DNA from: Nocardioides scoriae
GTDB taxonomy: Bacteria; Actinomycetota; Actinomycetes; Propionibacteriales; Nocardioidaceae
Assembly (NCBI RefSeq): GCF_900104965.1
Contig: NZ_LT629757.1
Coordinates: forward strand, 1,364,001 to 1,428,000
Length of the DNA: 64,000 nt
Reading direction: 5' to 3'
Positions 48,369 to 56,371 of the stretch are shown one piece after another. The notes beneath the pieces are model-generated. The model was not told where the DNA came from. It saw nothing but the letters and a program-made list of their open reading frames with translations, and did no database searches. The position numbers were made by a program, and so were the translations under genes. Positions within the stretch are counted from its first letter, which is position 1. Every line of letters starts with the position of its first letter.

Positions 48369-48647
48369 CTATCCCCCGGGCCGCTCCCCACCATCACGCC
48401 CGCCGGACTGGGCGGGGGGTTCCGTGCGGGTGGAGGACTCATCTGCACGAGGAGGGTTCGAGTGGGCCCTTCGCCCACGCCCCCTCCCCTTCGAGAAGGC
48501 TATGTAGAAGCAAGCCAGCATGAAGGCGAGCAGACCGAACCACATGTATGCCGGCGGCACTGCTTGTCCGCGGCCCATCCACTTGAAGGCCAGCAGGAAC
48601 ACCGCCGCGGCCAGAAGTACGGCAACCTCCCAGGGTTTCAACTTCAT
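48369..48647 (-). CDS. small two-helix membrane protein
   Basis: 92 residues from ATG 48647. Two hydrophobic segments, WEVAVLLAAAVFLLAFKWMG and AYMWFGLLAFMLACFYIAFS, are followed by a basic then polar, proline-rich tail (SKGRGRGRRAHSNPPRADES). No family is recognised. It is convergent with the DUF6907-like operon and divergent from the DGQHRL gene. Confidence 0.55.
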   Translation of the reverse strand: MKLKPWEVAVLLAAAVFLLAFKWMGRGQAVPPAYMWFGLLAFMLACFYIAFSKGRGRGRRAHSNPPRADESSTRTEPPAQSGGRDGGERPGG

Positions 48648-48746
48648 CCAGCCAGTGTGCCCATCCGCGACCAACGCCGCGGGGCTTTCACCCGTCAGCC
48701 TCCGTCGCTGGTCCACCCCTACCGCCACCAACACCGAAAGACTTAA

Positions 48747-49556
48747 GTGCCCCCCACCCCCACCGTCGAGATCCTCGACGTCTCCCCCGAGATGGCCGAG
48801 CAGTGGCTCTCAAGGAACCCCAACAACCGCAACCTCCGCGGCCAGGTCATCGCGTCGTATGCCCGGGACATGGCTGCGGGCTCCTGGGTGACTAACGGCG
48901 AGACCATCAAGATCTCGACCACCGGGCACCTCCTGGACGGCCAGCACCGCCTCAGCGCCGTCGTAGCGGCCGGCACGACCGTCCCCATGATCGTGGTCCG
49001 CGACATCCCTCCCGAGGTCATGCCCACCGTCGACGCGGGAGCCAAGCGGACCTACGCCGACGCGCTGCGGATCCAGGGCGAGGAGAACACCGCCGCGCTC
49101 GCAGCGGTCACCCGTCGGGCGATCCTGTGGGACAAGGGCTACCGCACCAAGACGGGCTCGTTGAGCCCCACTGCCACCGAGATGTCAGCGTTCCTGCAGC
49201 AGCACAAGCGCCTTCGCGGGTCCGCCGAGGTCGCCTCCAAGCTCGCGCCCAAGACGATGCTGCCGGCCAGCATCATCGGGCTCTGCCACTGGCTGTTCAG
49301 CGACCTGGACCCCGACGAGGCGCTGTGGTTCCTCGCCCGACTCGCGGATGGGGACGGGCTCGCGGCCGACGACCCGATTGCCGCGCTGCGCAACCGCATC
49401 GTAAAGATGCGCGTGGGAGGGGGGCGGGTCAATGAGACCGAGAGCATGGCGCTCGTGGTGATGGCTTGGAACGCGCGGCGGGCTGGGGAGACGCGGAGCA
49501 AGCTACAACTGCCGCGCGGCGGCCTCACGACGGAGAATTTTCCGGAGCCGGGGTAG
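48747..49556 (+). CDS. ParB/Srx-like phage-type protein with DGQHRL motif
   Basis: 269 residues. Residues 59-70 (TGHLLDGQHRLS) carry the DGQHRL signature of ParB/sulfiredoxin-superfamily proteins, and ETIKISTTG precedes it as in phage members. The rest is helical with VMPTVDAGAKRTYADALRIQ. Proteins of this kind are common in actinobacterial phages and integrative elements and may be nucleotide-hydrolysing or DNA-binding; no direct function is assigned. The GTG start (48747) is preceded by GAAAG. A bidirectional hairpin separates it from the convergent HEPN-like gene. Confidence 0.65.
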   Translation: MPPTPTVEILDVSPEMAEQWLSRNPNNRNLRGQVIASYARDMAAGSWVTNGETIKISTTGHLLDGQHRLSAVVAAGTTVPMIVVRDIPPEVMPTVDAGAKRTYADALRIQGEENTAALAAVTRRAILWDKGYRTKTGSLSPTATEMSAFLQQHKRLRGSAEVASKLAPKTMLPASIIGLCHWLFSDLDPDEALWFLARLADGDGLAADDPIAALRNRIVKMRVGGGRVNETESMALVVMAWNARRAGETRSKLQLPRGGLTTENFPEPG

Positions 49557-49572
49557 GAGGAGCGGAGAAAGA

Positions 49573-49605
49573 CGAAGGGACCAGCCCCAGCGGGCGGCCC
49601 CTTCG
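49573..49605. terminator. bidirectional hairpin between convergent genes
   Basis: Arms CGAAGGGACC (from 49573) and GGCCCCTTCG (to 49605) with one mismatch at the base of the loop. Lies between the DGQHRL gene (ends 49556) and the HEPN-like gene (ends 49686). Confidence 0.6.
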
Positions 49606-49685
49606 CGGTGATGTGACTTGGGTCAGTGGCTCTCGGTGCTCATGAGGGTGTCCTTCCGTCTCTCTTGGCCTCAAAGATACAACGA

Positions 49686-51077
49686 TCAGGGATGGCTGTC
49701 ATGTTCCCCGGCAAGGCCGTTAGGACCGTCGAGTTCGGGTTCGGGCTCGAGGGCAGGCACCTCTGGAATGACCGGATCGTCAGGCCTCTCTGCTTCGTAC
49801 TCACGCACCTCTTCGAGAATCGGCCACTCTGCCCAGTGTTTTAGGGGGAGCGACCCATTGGTCCGCATCTCCGCACACAACTGAGCTGCCTCCTCGACCT
49901 CGCCCAGAAGGCAATGCCGAGCCAGCTTGAACCGATCCTCGAGGTGTCCGACCTGCCAGGCTTCGACTTCTGACCGGCACTCGTCGAAGCGCCCTAGACG
50001 CTTGAGCGCCAGCCACATGTTGATCCGACAGATCTCCTTCGAGGAAAGGCTAGCCATCCTGTCAAACGGAACCTCGACCAGATAGTCGTGCACCGCACCG
50101 TATCGACGGCGCAAGAGCAGTTGGTAAACCCAGTCCGCCATGCGCAACTCGGTCTGCACTCGTTCTTCGTTCGAGTACTTGAATAACGCCTGCACTGAAA
50201 GTGCGAGGGCCACAACGGATAGTAGATCGGCGGACTGAGCGAAATAGTCGTCGGTCACATCGAGCCTGTCACCGCGCTGCGCCGTGACCTTGGGGCAGTT
50301 GCGAAGATAAAGAGATGAGACAATCCCCCCGTTGTGCATCAGGACGTGACGTCGTTGAAACACCTCGATGATCTGGGGAGACGAGGCGTACTTGGCAAGG
50401 TCGATACCGTGATCTCTCTTAAGAGTTGACATCCAGTCACTAAAGGACCCTCTCATCAGATCCACGACTGCCTCGTCAATCAACTGCTCGCGAAAATCGT
50501 CAATGTCAACGAGCTTAAAGATTTCGGACCACGCTACCGCGCGCTCTTTTGCCGATAGCGCAAGCGGGTTCTCGGAATACATCCGCGTTGCAACATTGAC
50601 CATAAGGGCCTCAAAGTCTGCTATCATGGAAGCAAACACTGAGGTCCGGAAATCGCGTGCCTGGCCCGGACGACGAGCAGCCTCAAGAGACTGCTGCAGG
50701 AACTCAAGGAAGCACGTTGAGACATAGTGGGCAGGCAAGATCGAAAGGCATCGCTGCATCACCTCTTCGATCTGGTCGGTCACGGCAACCGTGGGGTCCG
50801 CCCCTCCGGTTCCCTTCTTGACAGTTAGGTGCTGACTTACTTCGTTCAAGACAGCGTCTATCTTGTCGCCATCGACGTGCGTGTAACGCTCCCGCAGGAT
50901 GGCGCTTGTAGTGGCAACCGGGTCGTCAATCTCGGCCTCACGGCCAGCAACAAATTTGACCATGCGCAACTTCTGCTGCTGTAGCCCAGCGAACTGGCCG
51001 TACGCCTCAACGATGTCCGCCACGAAGGGCGACAACTCGTTTGCTTCGACTTCCGCTGCTTCACCCGAGGACGACAT
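49686..51077 (-). CDS. HEPN-motif protein with helical C-terminal region, function unknown
   Basis: 463 residues of mostly alpha-helical sequence. Around residues 239-251 it reads FQRRHVLMHNGG: R243-H-x3-H248 fits the R-[N/D/H]-x3-H HEPN ribonuclease motif. The 160 residues before it (EALMVNVATRMYSENPLALS and around) resemble a helical HEPN bundle. Residues 290-420 look like TPR-type helices (SVVALALSVQALFKYSNEER, KEICRINMWLALKRLGRFDE). The acidic proline tail is QEPE-like (VPALEPEPELDGPNGLAGEH). The DNA is visibly less GC-rich than the core, suggesting transfer. ATG 51077 is the likely start. No nucleotidyltransferase antitoxin neighbour is seen. Confidence 0.6.
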   Translation of the reverse strand: MSSSGEAAEVEANELSPFVADIVEAYGQFAGLQQQKLRMVKFVAGREAEIDDPVATTSAILRERYTHVDGDKIDAVLNEVSQHLTVKKGTGGADPTVAVTDQIEEVMQRCLSILPAHYVSTCFLEFLQQSLEAARRPGQARDFRTSVFASMIADFEALMVNVATRMYSENPLALSAKERAVAWSEIFKLVDIDDFREQLIDEAVVDLMRGSFSDWMSTLKRDHGIDLAKYASSPQIIEVFQRRHVLMHNGGIVSSLYLRNCPKVTAQRGDRLDVTDDYFAQSADLLSVVALALSVQALFKYSNEERVQTELRMADWVYQLLLRRRYGAVHDYLVEVPFDRMASLSSKEICRINMWLALKRLGRFDECRSEVEAWQVGHLEDRFKLARHCLLGEVEEAAQLCAEMRTNGSLPLKHWAEWPILEEVREYEAERPDDPVIPEVPALEPEPELDGPNGLAGEHDSHP

Positions 51078-51275
51078 GCAAGCGGACCCTAGGCCATTGC
51101 GGTGGATCTAGGGGCGGTCGTAGCGCCATTGTGGACATACTTGGCCAGGTCGGCGCTATGTGCAGTGACCTCTAGGGCGCAACCACCACGACAACTGCGT
51201 CGGAGCACCACGGGTTTAACTACCCTCGTCCCATGCCGCACAACGTCGACGCCGGCCGCGACCACGGGCGCCTTC

Positions 51276-51689
51276 GTGACGTATGCCCAGGCGGCAGCGA
51301 TCCTCGGCGTCCACGTCTCCAACGTCCCCAAGCTGGTGACCCGCGGCGAGATCCGGTCCCGGGGCACCCGCGGCCCTCACGCCTCGCTGCTGCGTGCGGA
51401 CGTCGAGGCTGTGCTCGAGCGTCGCAGGGAGCGCCGCCGGGCCAAGGCCGGGCAGGAGGCCGCCCCTCCCCCACGACCCGTTACAGCGCCTCCTGACGAC
51501 GACCACGAGTGGCTGACGCTCGAAGAGGCCGGCGAGGTCATCGGCATCAGCGGGCAGGCGGTGGGCAAGCGGGCCAAGAGGGGGAAGATCCCGCATGTGC
51601 GTCAAGGGGTCCGCGTATGGGTGCGGGCAGACCACGCCCAGATTGCGGCCAACTCCCGCACTGCCCGGCAGATCCTGCGCCCCGCCTAG
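51276..51689 (+). CDS. helix-turn-helix DNA-binding protein, two MerR/excisionase-like units
   Basis: 137 residues from GTG 51276 (VTYAQAAAILGVHVSNVPKL); the open frame runs upstream but only with non-coding-like sequence. Two winged-helix units are present: residues 1-60 (AAILGVHVSNVPKLVTRGEI) and about 80-125 (LTLEEAGEVIGISGQAVGKR, then IPHVRQGVRVWVRADHAQIA). They resemble excisionase-type HTH domains. A partly decayed copy of the second unit occurs at 55837-55959. Probably a regulator or Xis-like protein of the element. Confidence 0.6.
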   Translation: MTYAQAAAILGVHVSNVPKLVTRGEIRSRGTRGPHASLLRADVEAVLERRRERRRAKAGQEAAPPPRPVTAPPDDDHEWLTLEEAGEVIGISGQAVGKRAKRGKIPHVRQGVRVWVRADHAQIAANSRTARQILRPA

Positions 51690-51832
51690 GGACGTTGCGG
51701 CGATTCGAAGTGCCCACCAAATGGCGTGCTGTCAAGGTCCGAATGTCGAGACTCAGCGGCGAGATTCGCAGGGCGCCCACGTATTGAAGCGTCTATACCA
51801 GTTCCGCCTCATTTTGCGAGCTTGGTGTCACC

Positions 51833-51853
51833 AAGTCCCTTAATGGGACTTTT
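51833..51853 (+). terminator. small AT-ended hairpin downstream of the HTH gene
   Basis: Arms AAGTCCC and GGGACTT with a five-base loop TTAAT, followed by TT. It is a short, terminator-like element 144 bases after the HTH stop; the intervening bases hold no gene. Confidence 0.45.
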
Positions 51854-51924
51854 GCGCGTACCACTATGTGGACTCAATCCCGGAAAGCCGGCCACGCGGT
51901 GAGCGCAGCGAGTAGACGCGTCGC

Positions 51925-52305
51925 ATGGAGAGAAGCGGGAAGCTAACAGACACGGAGTATGCGGAAGCCCTGACCTGGAGCATCGAGGGAGATCCGTCAA
52001 CACGAAGCGTCGCCGGACCGAGCCGCAGCACGTGCGCCAAGTACGAACGTGAAGTAGATGATCAATACCGTTTCATGATGTTCTATCAGGTCCTCGTAGC
52101 CGTATTGGCGGGAGTTGCGCTGCTTCTTCTGATTTGGGCCGCCTTCACGTTGGCACGCTCCGGGGCGACATTTAACGCCCTCGTAACCGGAGCGGGCGGG
52201 CTCGTAACGGGGTCGGGTGCTGGGTTTCTAAAGAGCCAGCGCGGTGACGCTACGAGGCGATACCACATTGCCCTGAAGAGGCTGGAGGACGCCGGCTGCG
52301 CGTGA
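51925..52305 (+). CDS. membrane protein with two transmembrane helices
   Basis: 126 residues. A hydrophilic N-terminus with MERSGKLTDTEYAEALTWSI and Cys/Tyr residues, then two helices: FYQVLVAVLAGVALLLLIWA and ARSGATFNALVTGAGGLVTG, then a basic end (SQRGDATRRYHIALKRLEDA). No family recognised. It could be a phage or plasmid-element membrane protein. A second short frame (52302-52595) overlaps its stop. Confidence 0.55.
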   Translation: MERSGKLTDTEYAEALTWSIEGDPSTRSVAGPSRSTCAKYEREVDDQYRFMMFYQVLVAVLAGVALLLLIWAAFTLARSGATFNALVTGAGGLVTGSGAGFLKSQRGDATRRYHIALKRLEDAGCA

Positions 52306-52595
52306 CGTTTGCGGACAGTCTTCCGGCGGATCATGTCGGCACACCCGATGAACGCTTACCGCGATCTCTCCGCTCCGCCAGGTTCCTCGCGAGAGGGATC
52401 ACCGCAGTGACAACCGCCCCCTCATCGCCCTACCTGTCGGCGCCCGGTGGCACCGGGCGCCACGCGCCCGGGCAGCGCGTCGACCAACCCGCTGACCGAC
52501 CCGAGGCCCAAGTCTTCATCGACGACTCCGCGGACGCAGAGCTACCAACCGCCCGAGACCCGCTCTCTGCATTACCCAGGACGGTCTGGCCTTGA
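52302..52595 (+). CDS. uncertain ORF, 97 residues
   Basis: The GTG start (52302) overlaps the preceding stop (GTGA). The product (MTFADSLPADHVGTPDERLP onward) is proline and arginine rich with no recognisable fold, and a 23-base palindrome (52439-52461, GGCGCCCGGTG arms) lies inside it, so it may be non-coding leader/terminator sequence instead. Confidence 0.25.
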   Translation: MTFADSLPADHVGTPDERLPRSLRSARFLARGITAVTTAPSSPYLSAPGGTGRHAPGQRVDQPADRPEAQVFIDDSADAELPTARDPLSALPRTVWP

Positions 52596-52596
52596 A

Positions 52597-52815
52597 CTAA
52601 GACCCATCAGCAGGCCGCACCAACGCCGTCGGGACCCACGATTGCGACACGAGCACCTCTGAGCCCGTCCCTGTCGAGTACGACTCGACACGGACGACCC
52701 ACGCCTCCCACCCGCGACGATCGGTGCGCCGCCAAGACAGCAGCACCCCCGGCACCGGGAGGGACCACTTCCCCGTCATGTCCACCCAGACGTGGAACGG
52801 GGGCTGACGCGGCAT
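52597..52815 (-). CDS. small conserved actinobacterial hypothetical protein
   Basis: 72 residues: MPRQPPFHVWVDMTGKWSLP then GVLLSWRRTDRRGWEAWVVR and a final QSWVPTALVRPADGS. The pattern (PGxLLxWRRT...W.A.VxR...WVP...LRP) is shared by short orphan proteins of actinobacteria. Function unknown. It is convergent with the previous uncertain ORF. Confidence 0.6.
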   Translation of the reverse strand: MPRQPPFHVWVDMTGKWSLPVPGVLLSWRRTDRRGWEAWVVRVESYSTGTGSEVLVSQSWVPTALVRPADGS

Positions 52816-53046
52816 GGTCTCACGTTAGAACATACGTTCGATCATGCCGAAGGCGGGCACGAAGCTGTCGCGACTAGCCGGCCAGGTCGCGCCAGAGGCG
52901 CAGTGGCAATCCCTGGCCTTCGTTGTTCTCACACCCAATCGGGAGGGGCGGCCCTGTATTTCTTAGACCACTATTGCGCTTCACCCACATGACCCATCAC
53001 CGTTCCAACAGGAATGTGTCCGCACCAACCGGAAAGCCGGCCAGTT

Positions 53047-54261
53047 ATGAGGACCCACTGGGTTACCAGATTTATCGCGGTGTTCGTCATGATGCTGGCT
53101 GGCGTAGCCAGCGCGCCAGACGCGACCGCTGCTGAGTCCAGCTCATTGTTCTCCGGACAACGCATGAGCGCGGGTGAGCGGATCTCGTCGCCGGACAGTC
53201 AGTTCAGAGCCGAGATGCAACACGACGGCAACTTTGTCGTTTATGGAGCGAACGGAGCTGTATGGCAGAGCGGCACGGGTGGAACCGGCGATGGGGCGTC
53301 CGTCGTCCTACAGGACGACGGAAACCTCGTCGTATATCGCGCAGGAGGGGTCGCTACCTTCAGTTCAGATACGGCCCCCAGCCGGGGCAACACGCTCGTC
53401 ATGCAGAACGATGGAAACCTCGTCATCTACTCGTCGGGAGGGCTACCGCTCTGGTCTAGCCGCGGAGGGCGCACGCCAAACAGAGAGGACGTCCTGGCCG
53501 CAGGCAGTGTTCTCAACACCGGTCAATCTGTCCGATCCCGGAATGGCTCGTACACGGCCATCATGCAATCGGACGGCAACTTCGTCGTTTACGGCCCGAA
53601 TGGCGCGACTTGGTCGACGGGCACCGGAGGAGTGGGACCTGGCGTCGTCGCCATCATGCAGACCGACGGCAACCTCGTGCTTTACGCCCCCGGTGGTCGC
53701 GCCATCTACTCCAGCGGCACGGCTCCCAGCAGCGGAGCCCAGCTGGCGATGCAAGACGATGGGAATCTCGTCATCTACGGCTCCGGCGGGGCGCTCTGGG
53801 CCAAGGGGCAGATTCTGACCTCCGCATCGGCTCTACCCAGCCCGTTCCCCTGCACGGCCCGTAGCAACGCCTGCGTTGCCTACACCGGCTTTAACCCCAA
53901 CGTCTCCGTCTGGGGCCAGGATGTCAACCCCCTGGGGAACTGCACGAACTATGCGGCATACAGCCTCAGCAGACGGGGTGCTACCCGCCTTTCGGGATCG
54001 GGCAACGCCAGCACTTGGCGACAACGGACCGTCAACCAGTTCGGTGCTGCGAGAGTCAATGGCACCCCTGCGGTCGGATCAATCGCTTGGTGGGGTTACG
54101 GCATTGGTCCGTCGGGCCACGTAGCAGTTGTGGAACGGGTTGAGGGTGGTCGTGTCTGGATTACGGAGTCCAGCTACAACATCGGTAGCGGGCGCAGAGT
54201 ACTTACGCCCGGCACCGCCGAATACCCAGCAGCGTTCCTGCACATCGCTCCTGGCACATGA
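53047..54261 (+). CDS. secreted protein with two bulb-lectin (MMBL) domains and a C-terminal CHAP domain
   Basis: 404 residues from ATG 53047 (MRTHWVTRFIAVFVMMLAGV, signal peptide to about residue 30). Two monocot-mannose-binding-lectin domains follow (about 35-140 and 150-255) with six QxDxNxVxY sugar-binding motifs starting at residues 58, 89, 120, 174, 205 and 236, for example QDDGNLVVY. The C-terminus is a CHAP amidase/endopeptidase domain: catalytic Cys299 in GNCTNYAAYSLSRRG and His358 in GPSGHVAVVERVEGG, with an acidic partner in WITESSYNIG. The fusion suggests a surface-sugar-targeted peptidoglycan hydrolase, perhaps a lectin-type bacteriocin. The upstream ATG 53014 is less likely. Confidence 0.82.
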   Translation: MRTHWVTRFIAVFVMMLAGVASAPDATAAESSSLFSGQRMSAGERISSPDSQFRAEMQHDGNFVVYGANGAVWQSGTGGTGDGASVVLQDDGNLVVYRAGGVATFSSDTAPSRGNTLVMQNDGNLVIYSSGGLPLWSSRGGRTPNREDVLAAGSVLNTGQSVRSRNGSYTAIMQSDGNFVVYGPNGATWSTGTGGVGPGVVAIMQTDGNLVLYAPGGRAIYSSGTAPSSGAQLAMQDDGNLVIYGSGGALWAKGQILTSASALPSPFPCTARSNACVAYTGFNPNVSVWGQDVNPLGNCTNYAAYSLSRRGATRLSGSGNASTWRQRTVNQFGAARVNGTPAVGSIAWWGYGIGPSGHVAVVERVEGGRVWITESSYNIGSGRRVLTPGTAEYPAAFLHIAPGT

Positions 54262-54524
54262 CCCATACCGGAGTGGCACCGGTCCGGCTGGACGCCAAAG
54301 AGGCCGGTTCCTCTTGGACCTTGAGCCCAGGGTTGCGGGGGCGAACGGGCACGGGCGATGCCGCTCCTCAACCCGCAGCAGCTCCTCATGCGGGTTGTGA
54401 CAAGGTCCGTCTCGAGGGCGCGACCCTGACATTTGGGACGGGGTGCGGATGTAGGTGCCGACCGATGATGTGGGATCGCGGGCAACAACTCGCCCGCTGC
54501 GGGGCCTGTTACCCGACCCGCGTA

Positions 54525-54782
54525 ACCGCCCGGATCGTCAGGCGCGGGCCCGCGACCATCGTCCGAGGCATCGCGCGACGAGCCGGCATCCCGGGTCGCA
54601 CCTACCCCCACCTGCTGCGGCACAGCTGCATCACAAACGCACTGGAGTCGGGGGCGTCACTCCGCAAAGTGCAGGATCTCGCCCGACACGCTGAGCCCAG
54701 AACGACAATGCAGTACGACCGCAATCGATCAAATCTCGACGATCACGCCGTGCACTCACTGGTCGCCTTCCTCAGCAGCTGA
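54525..54782 (+). pseudogene. C-terminal fragment of a tyrosine recombinase (integrase)
   Basis: The frame from TARIVRRGPATIVRGIARRA on has RTYPHLLRHSCITNALESGA (HxLRH box) and DLARHAEPRTTMQYDRNR (third-box His and catalytic Tyr), the end of an XerC/Int-type recombinase. The N-terminal core-binding domain, the first catalytic Arg and the beta-hairpin Lys are absent, and the sequence just upstream does not read as recombinase, so this is a remnant. It marks past integration of a mobile element. It lies within the 673-base stretch 54262-54934, which otherwise shows no intact gene. Confidence 0.75.
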
Positions 54783-54934
54783 ACTCCCCCGCACATGTCC
54801 TACGCTCGAGCCCAGCGGACCGGGCGGCACCTTGACCCGCAGATGCGGACGTGGAGGTTGGCCGCCCTTGCGCAACGCACCGGTCCAAAGCGAGGCTGAG
54901 GCCGTCCCGGTGTCTCGAGTGAATGGGGAGAGTC

Positions 54935-55441
54935 GTGTCCCGGTCAGCAACCCGCGTCACCCTGGCAGCACTCATGCTCGCGGGCCTAGTCGCTGCGACC
55001 GCAGCGCCTGCATCTGCCGACACCCGCACCTTCTCTGACGGGAAGACCACGGCTGGCCCTATGGACATCTGGAAGGTCACCTTGGTGAACGAGGAGCGCC
55101 TGACGGTGCGCATCGTGGTGGACGATCTGCAGAAGAAGGCCGGCAGGTCGGCGAGCGCTTTGCTTGACACCAACCCCGATCAGCCCGGAGCGGAGTTTCA
55201 GATCGGCAGCGGGCTTTACGACTCGGACTGGCAGATCTTCAAGGTCGGCGGCAACGAGCCACTGAACTGCCCTATCGAGCAGGGGCTGAACTACCAGTCG
55301 GACGTCATCCGGTGGACTACCGGACCGAAGTGCCTTGGGAAGTACTCGAAGGTCCGTGTCCGCGTTGCTACACAGTCAGGCGGAAACAAGGACTACAGCC
55401 CCGGCCCAAAGTCGATGCACCCATGGGTGGCCCGATTCTGA
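54935..55441 (+). CDS. secreted hypothetical protein
   Basis: 168 residues from GTG 54935, five bases after GGGGAG; an ATG twelve bases upstream is an alternative but sits on the Shine-Dalgarno sequence. Signal peptide VSRSATRVTLAALMLAGLVA with cleavage near APASADT. The mature protein is beta-rich (TVRIVVDDLQKKAGRSASAL; ALLDTNPDQPGAEFQIGSGL), with two cysteines and no known family. The gene is somewhat less GC-rich than the core. Confidence 0.65.
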   Translation: MSRSATRVTLAALMLAGLVAATAAPASADTRTFSDGKTTAGPMDIWKVTLVNEERLTVRIVVDDLQKKAGRSASALLDTNPDQPGAEFQIGSGLYDSDWQIFKVGGNEPLNCPIEQGLNYQSDVIRWTTGPKCLGKYSKVRVRVATQSGGNKDYSPGPKSMHPWVARF

Positions 55442-55468
55442 GCACTCACGGTTGTGCGGCTCTGGACC

Positions 55469-55801
55469 TCAACCTCGCTTCATTTGGACGACCCACCAAA
55501 CCGACGAGGGTCCCGGAGCTGCTTGAAAGTGGCGGTACCTGACGATCCCCGGCTTTCCGGAGCAGGCGACGTAGCGACGGGTAAGAGTGCCGTCCTTCTG
55601 GGACACGAACTTGCCGTCGAAGTCGAACCGGGCTCGCACGCCTGCACGGGTCAGCCCCTCCGACTGCCAAGCGGTCCTGGCGCTGGAGAACTCCGCACTT
55701 GACATGCACTCGGCGGCATGGGCAGGCGCGGCGCCAGCACCGACAAATAATCCCGCACACATGACTGCGGTTGTTGCTAGCCGAGAAGTCTGCGAACTCA
55801 C
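55469..55801 (-). CDS. small secreted protein
   Basis: 110 residues starting at GTG 55801 (MSSQTSRLATTAVMCAGLFV), signal peptide to about APAHAAEC. The mature part has CMSSAEFSSARTAWQSEGLT, FDFDGKFVSQKDGTLTRRYV and ACSGKPGIVRYRH, consistent with a small disulfide-stabilised beta domain seen in many secreted actinobacterial orphans. Convergent with the previous secreted protein; 27 bases separate the stops. Confidence 0.65.
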   Translation of the reverse strand: MSSQTSRLATTAVMCAGLFVGAGAAPAHAAECMSSAEFSSARTAWQSEGLTRAGVRARFDFDGKFVSQKDGTLTRRYVACSGKPGIVRYRHFQAAPGPSSVWWVVQMKRG

Positions 55802-55836
55802 GGGTGCAGCCTAGCTACATCTAGAGCCCACACTTG

Positions 55837-55959
55837 GCGGAAGGCAAGCGTGCCCGAAAGGGCACGATCCCCCACATGCGCCAGGGGGTTCGAGATTGGG
55901 TGCGGGCAGATCACGCACAACTCGCGGGCAACGCACTGGCTACAGCCCGTTCTCGTTGA
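55837..55959 (+). pseudogene. decayed partial copy of the HTH gene at 51276
   Basis: Frame AEGKRARKGTIPHMRQGVRD then WVRADHAQLAGNALATARSR, closely matching the C-terminal HTH unit of the intact gene (GKRAKRGKIPHVRQGVRVWV, RADHAQIAANSRTARQILRP). There is no start or first HTH unit. It overlaps the convergent membrane gene by 20 bases. Confidence 0.75.
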
Positions 55960-56236
55960 TCTTTGCCCCGTCGGGAACGGTCGCAGCGCTCGTCTTTGAG
56001 CCAGCGAGGTATCCCGCGATCGTTCCGAAGAGCGTGAACAGTGGAGTCCGGGCCTCTTCGGGGATCCCCTGGACGGCGATGATCGTCGCCAAGACGGCGA
56101 GGGTGATGAGCCCGAAGAGCTTGGCGAAGTTGGACGAGAACTTGCCGCCCTTCAAGATCCGCATCCCCTGCAACACGGTGAGCATCAGGATTAAAAACCC
56201 GCCGAGGTACACCAGTGACTGCGCGAGTGACGACAT
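55940..56236 (-). CDS. small membrane protein, three helices
   Basis: 98 residues: MSSLAQSLVYLGGFLILMLT, then a polar segment (LKGGKFSSNFAKLFGLITLA) with the second helix, and EARTPLFTLFGTIAGYLAGS as the third. It ends in a hydrophilic tail. The sequence is compatible with a holin-like or phage-element membrane protein but no family is assigned. ATG 56236. Confidence 0.6.
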   Translation of the reverse strand: MSSLAQSLVYLGGFLILMLTVLQGMRILKGGKFSSNFAKLFGLITLAVLATIIAVQGIPEEARTPLFTLFGTIAGYLAGSKTSAATVPDGAKINENGL

Positions 56237-56371
56237 GACGACCCCGTTCGACGTTGCAGGCCCCGGCCGGCCAGCTCTGTTCGCAGCGTCCTCCGTATTG
56301 CCCCTTGCAAGGCCACCTTCGAGGTCAATGCCGGGAAGGTGAGATTTCGCGGTATAGCCCTCTAGCGGAGC

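Noticed and set aside
48358-48507. 49-residue plus-strand frame coupled to the micro-ORF
   Set aside because: It overlaps almost fully the opposite-strand membrane protein, which has clear transmembrane helices; Pro/Arg-rich content looks like shadow.
49686-51077. HEPN/MNT toxin-antitoxin pair
   Set aside because: No nucleotidyltransferase (GSxxxGxxxxxSDxD) gene on either side; only the HEPN-like motif is supported.
52792-52992. 66-residue plus-strand frame
   Set aside because: Overlaps the start of a better minus-strand ORF and has no recognisable feature; the 231-base gap 52816-53046 shows no other gene.
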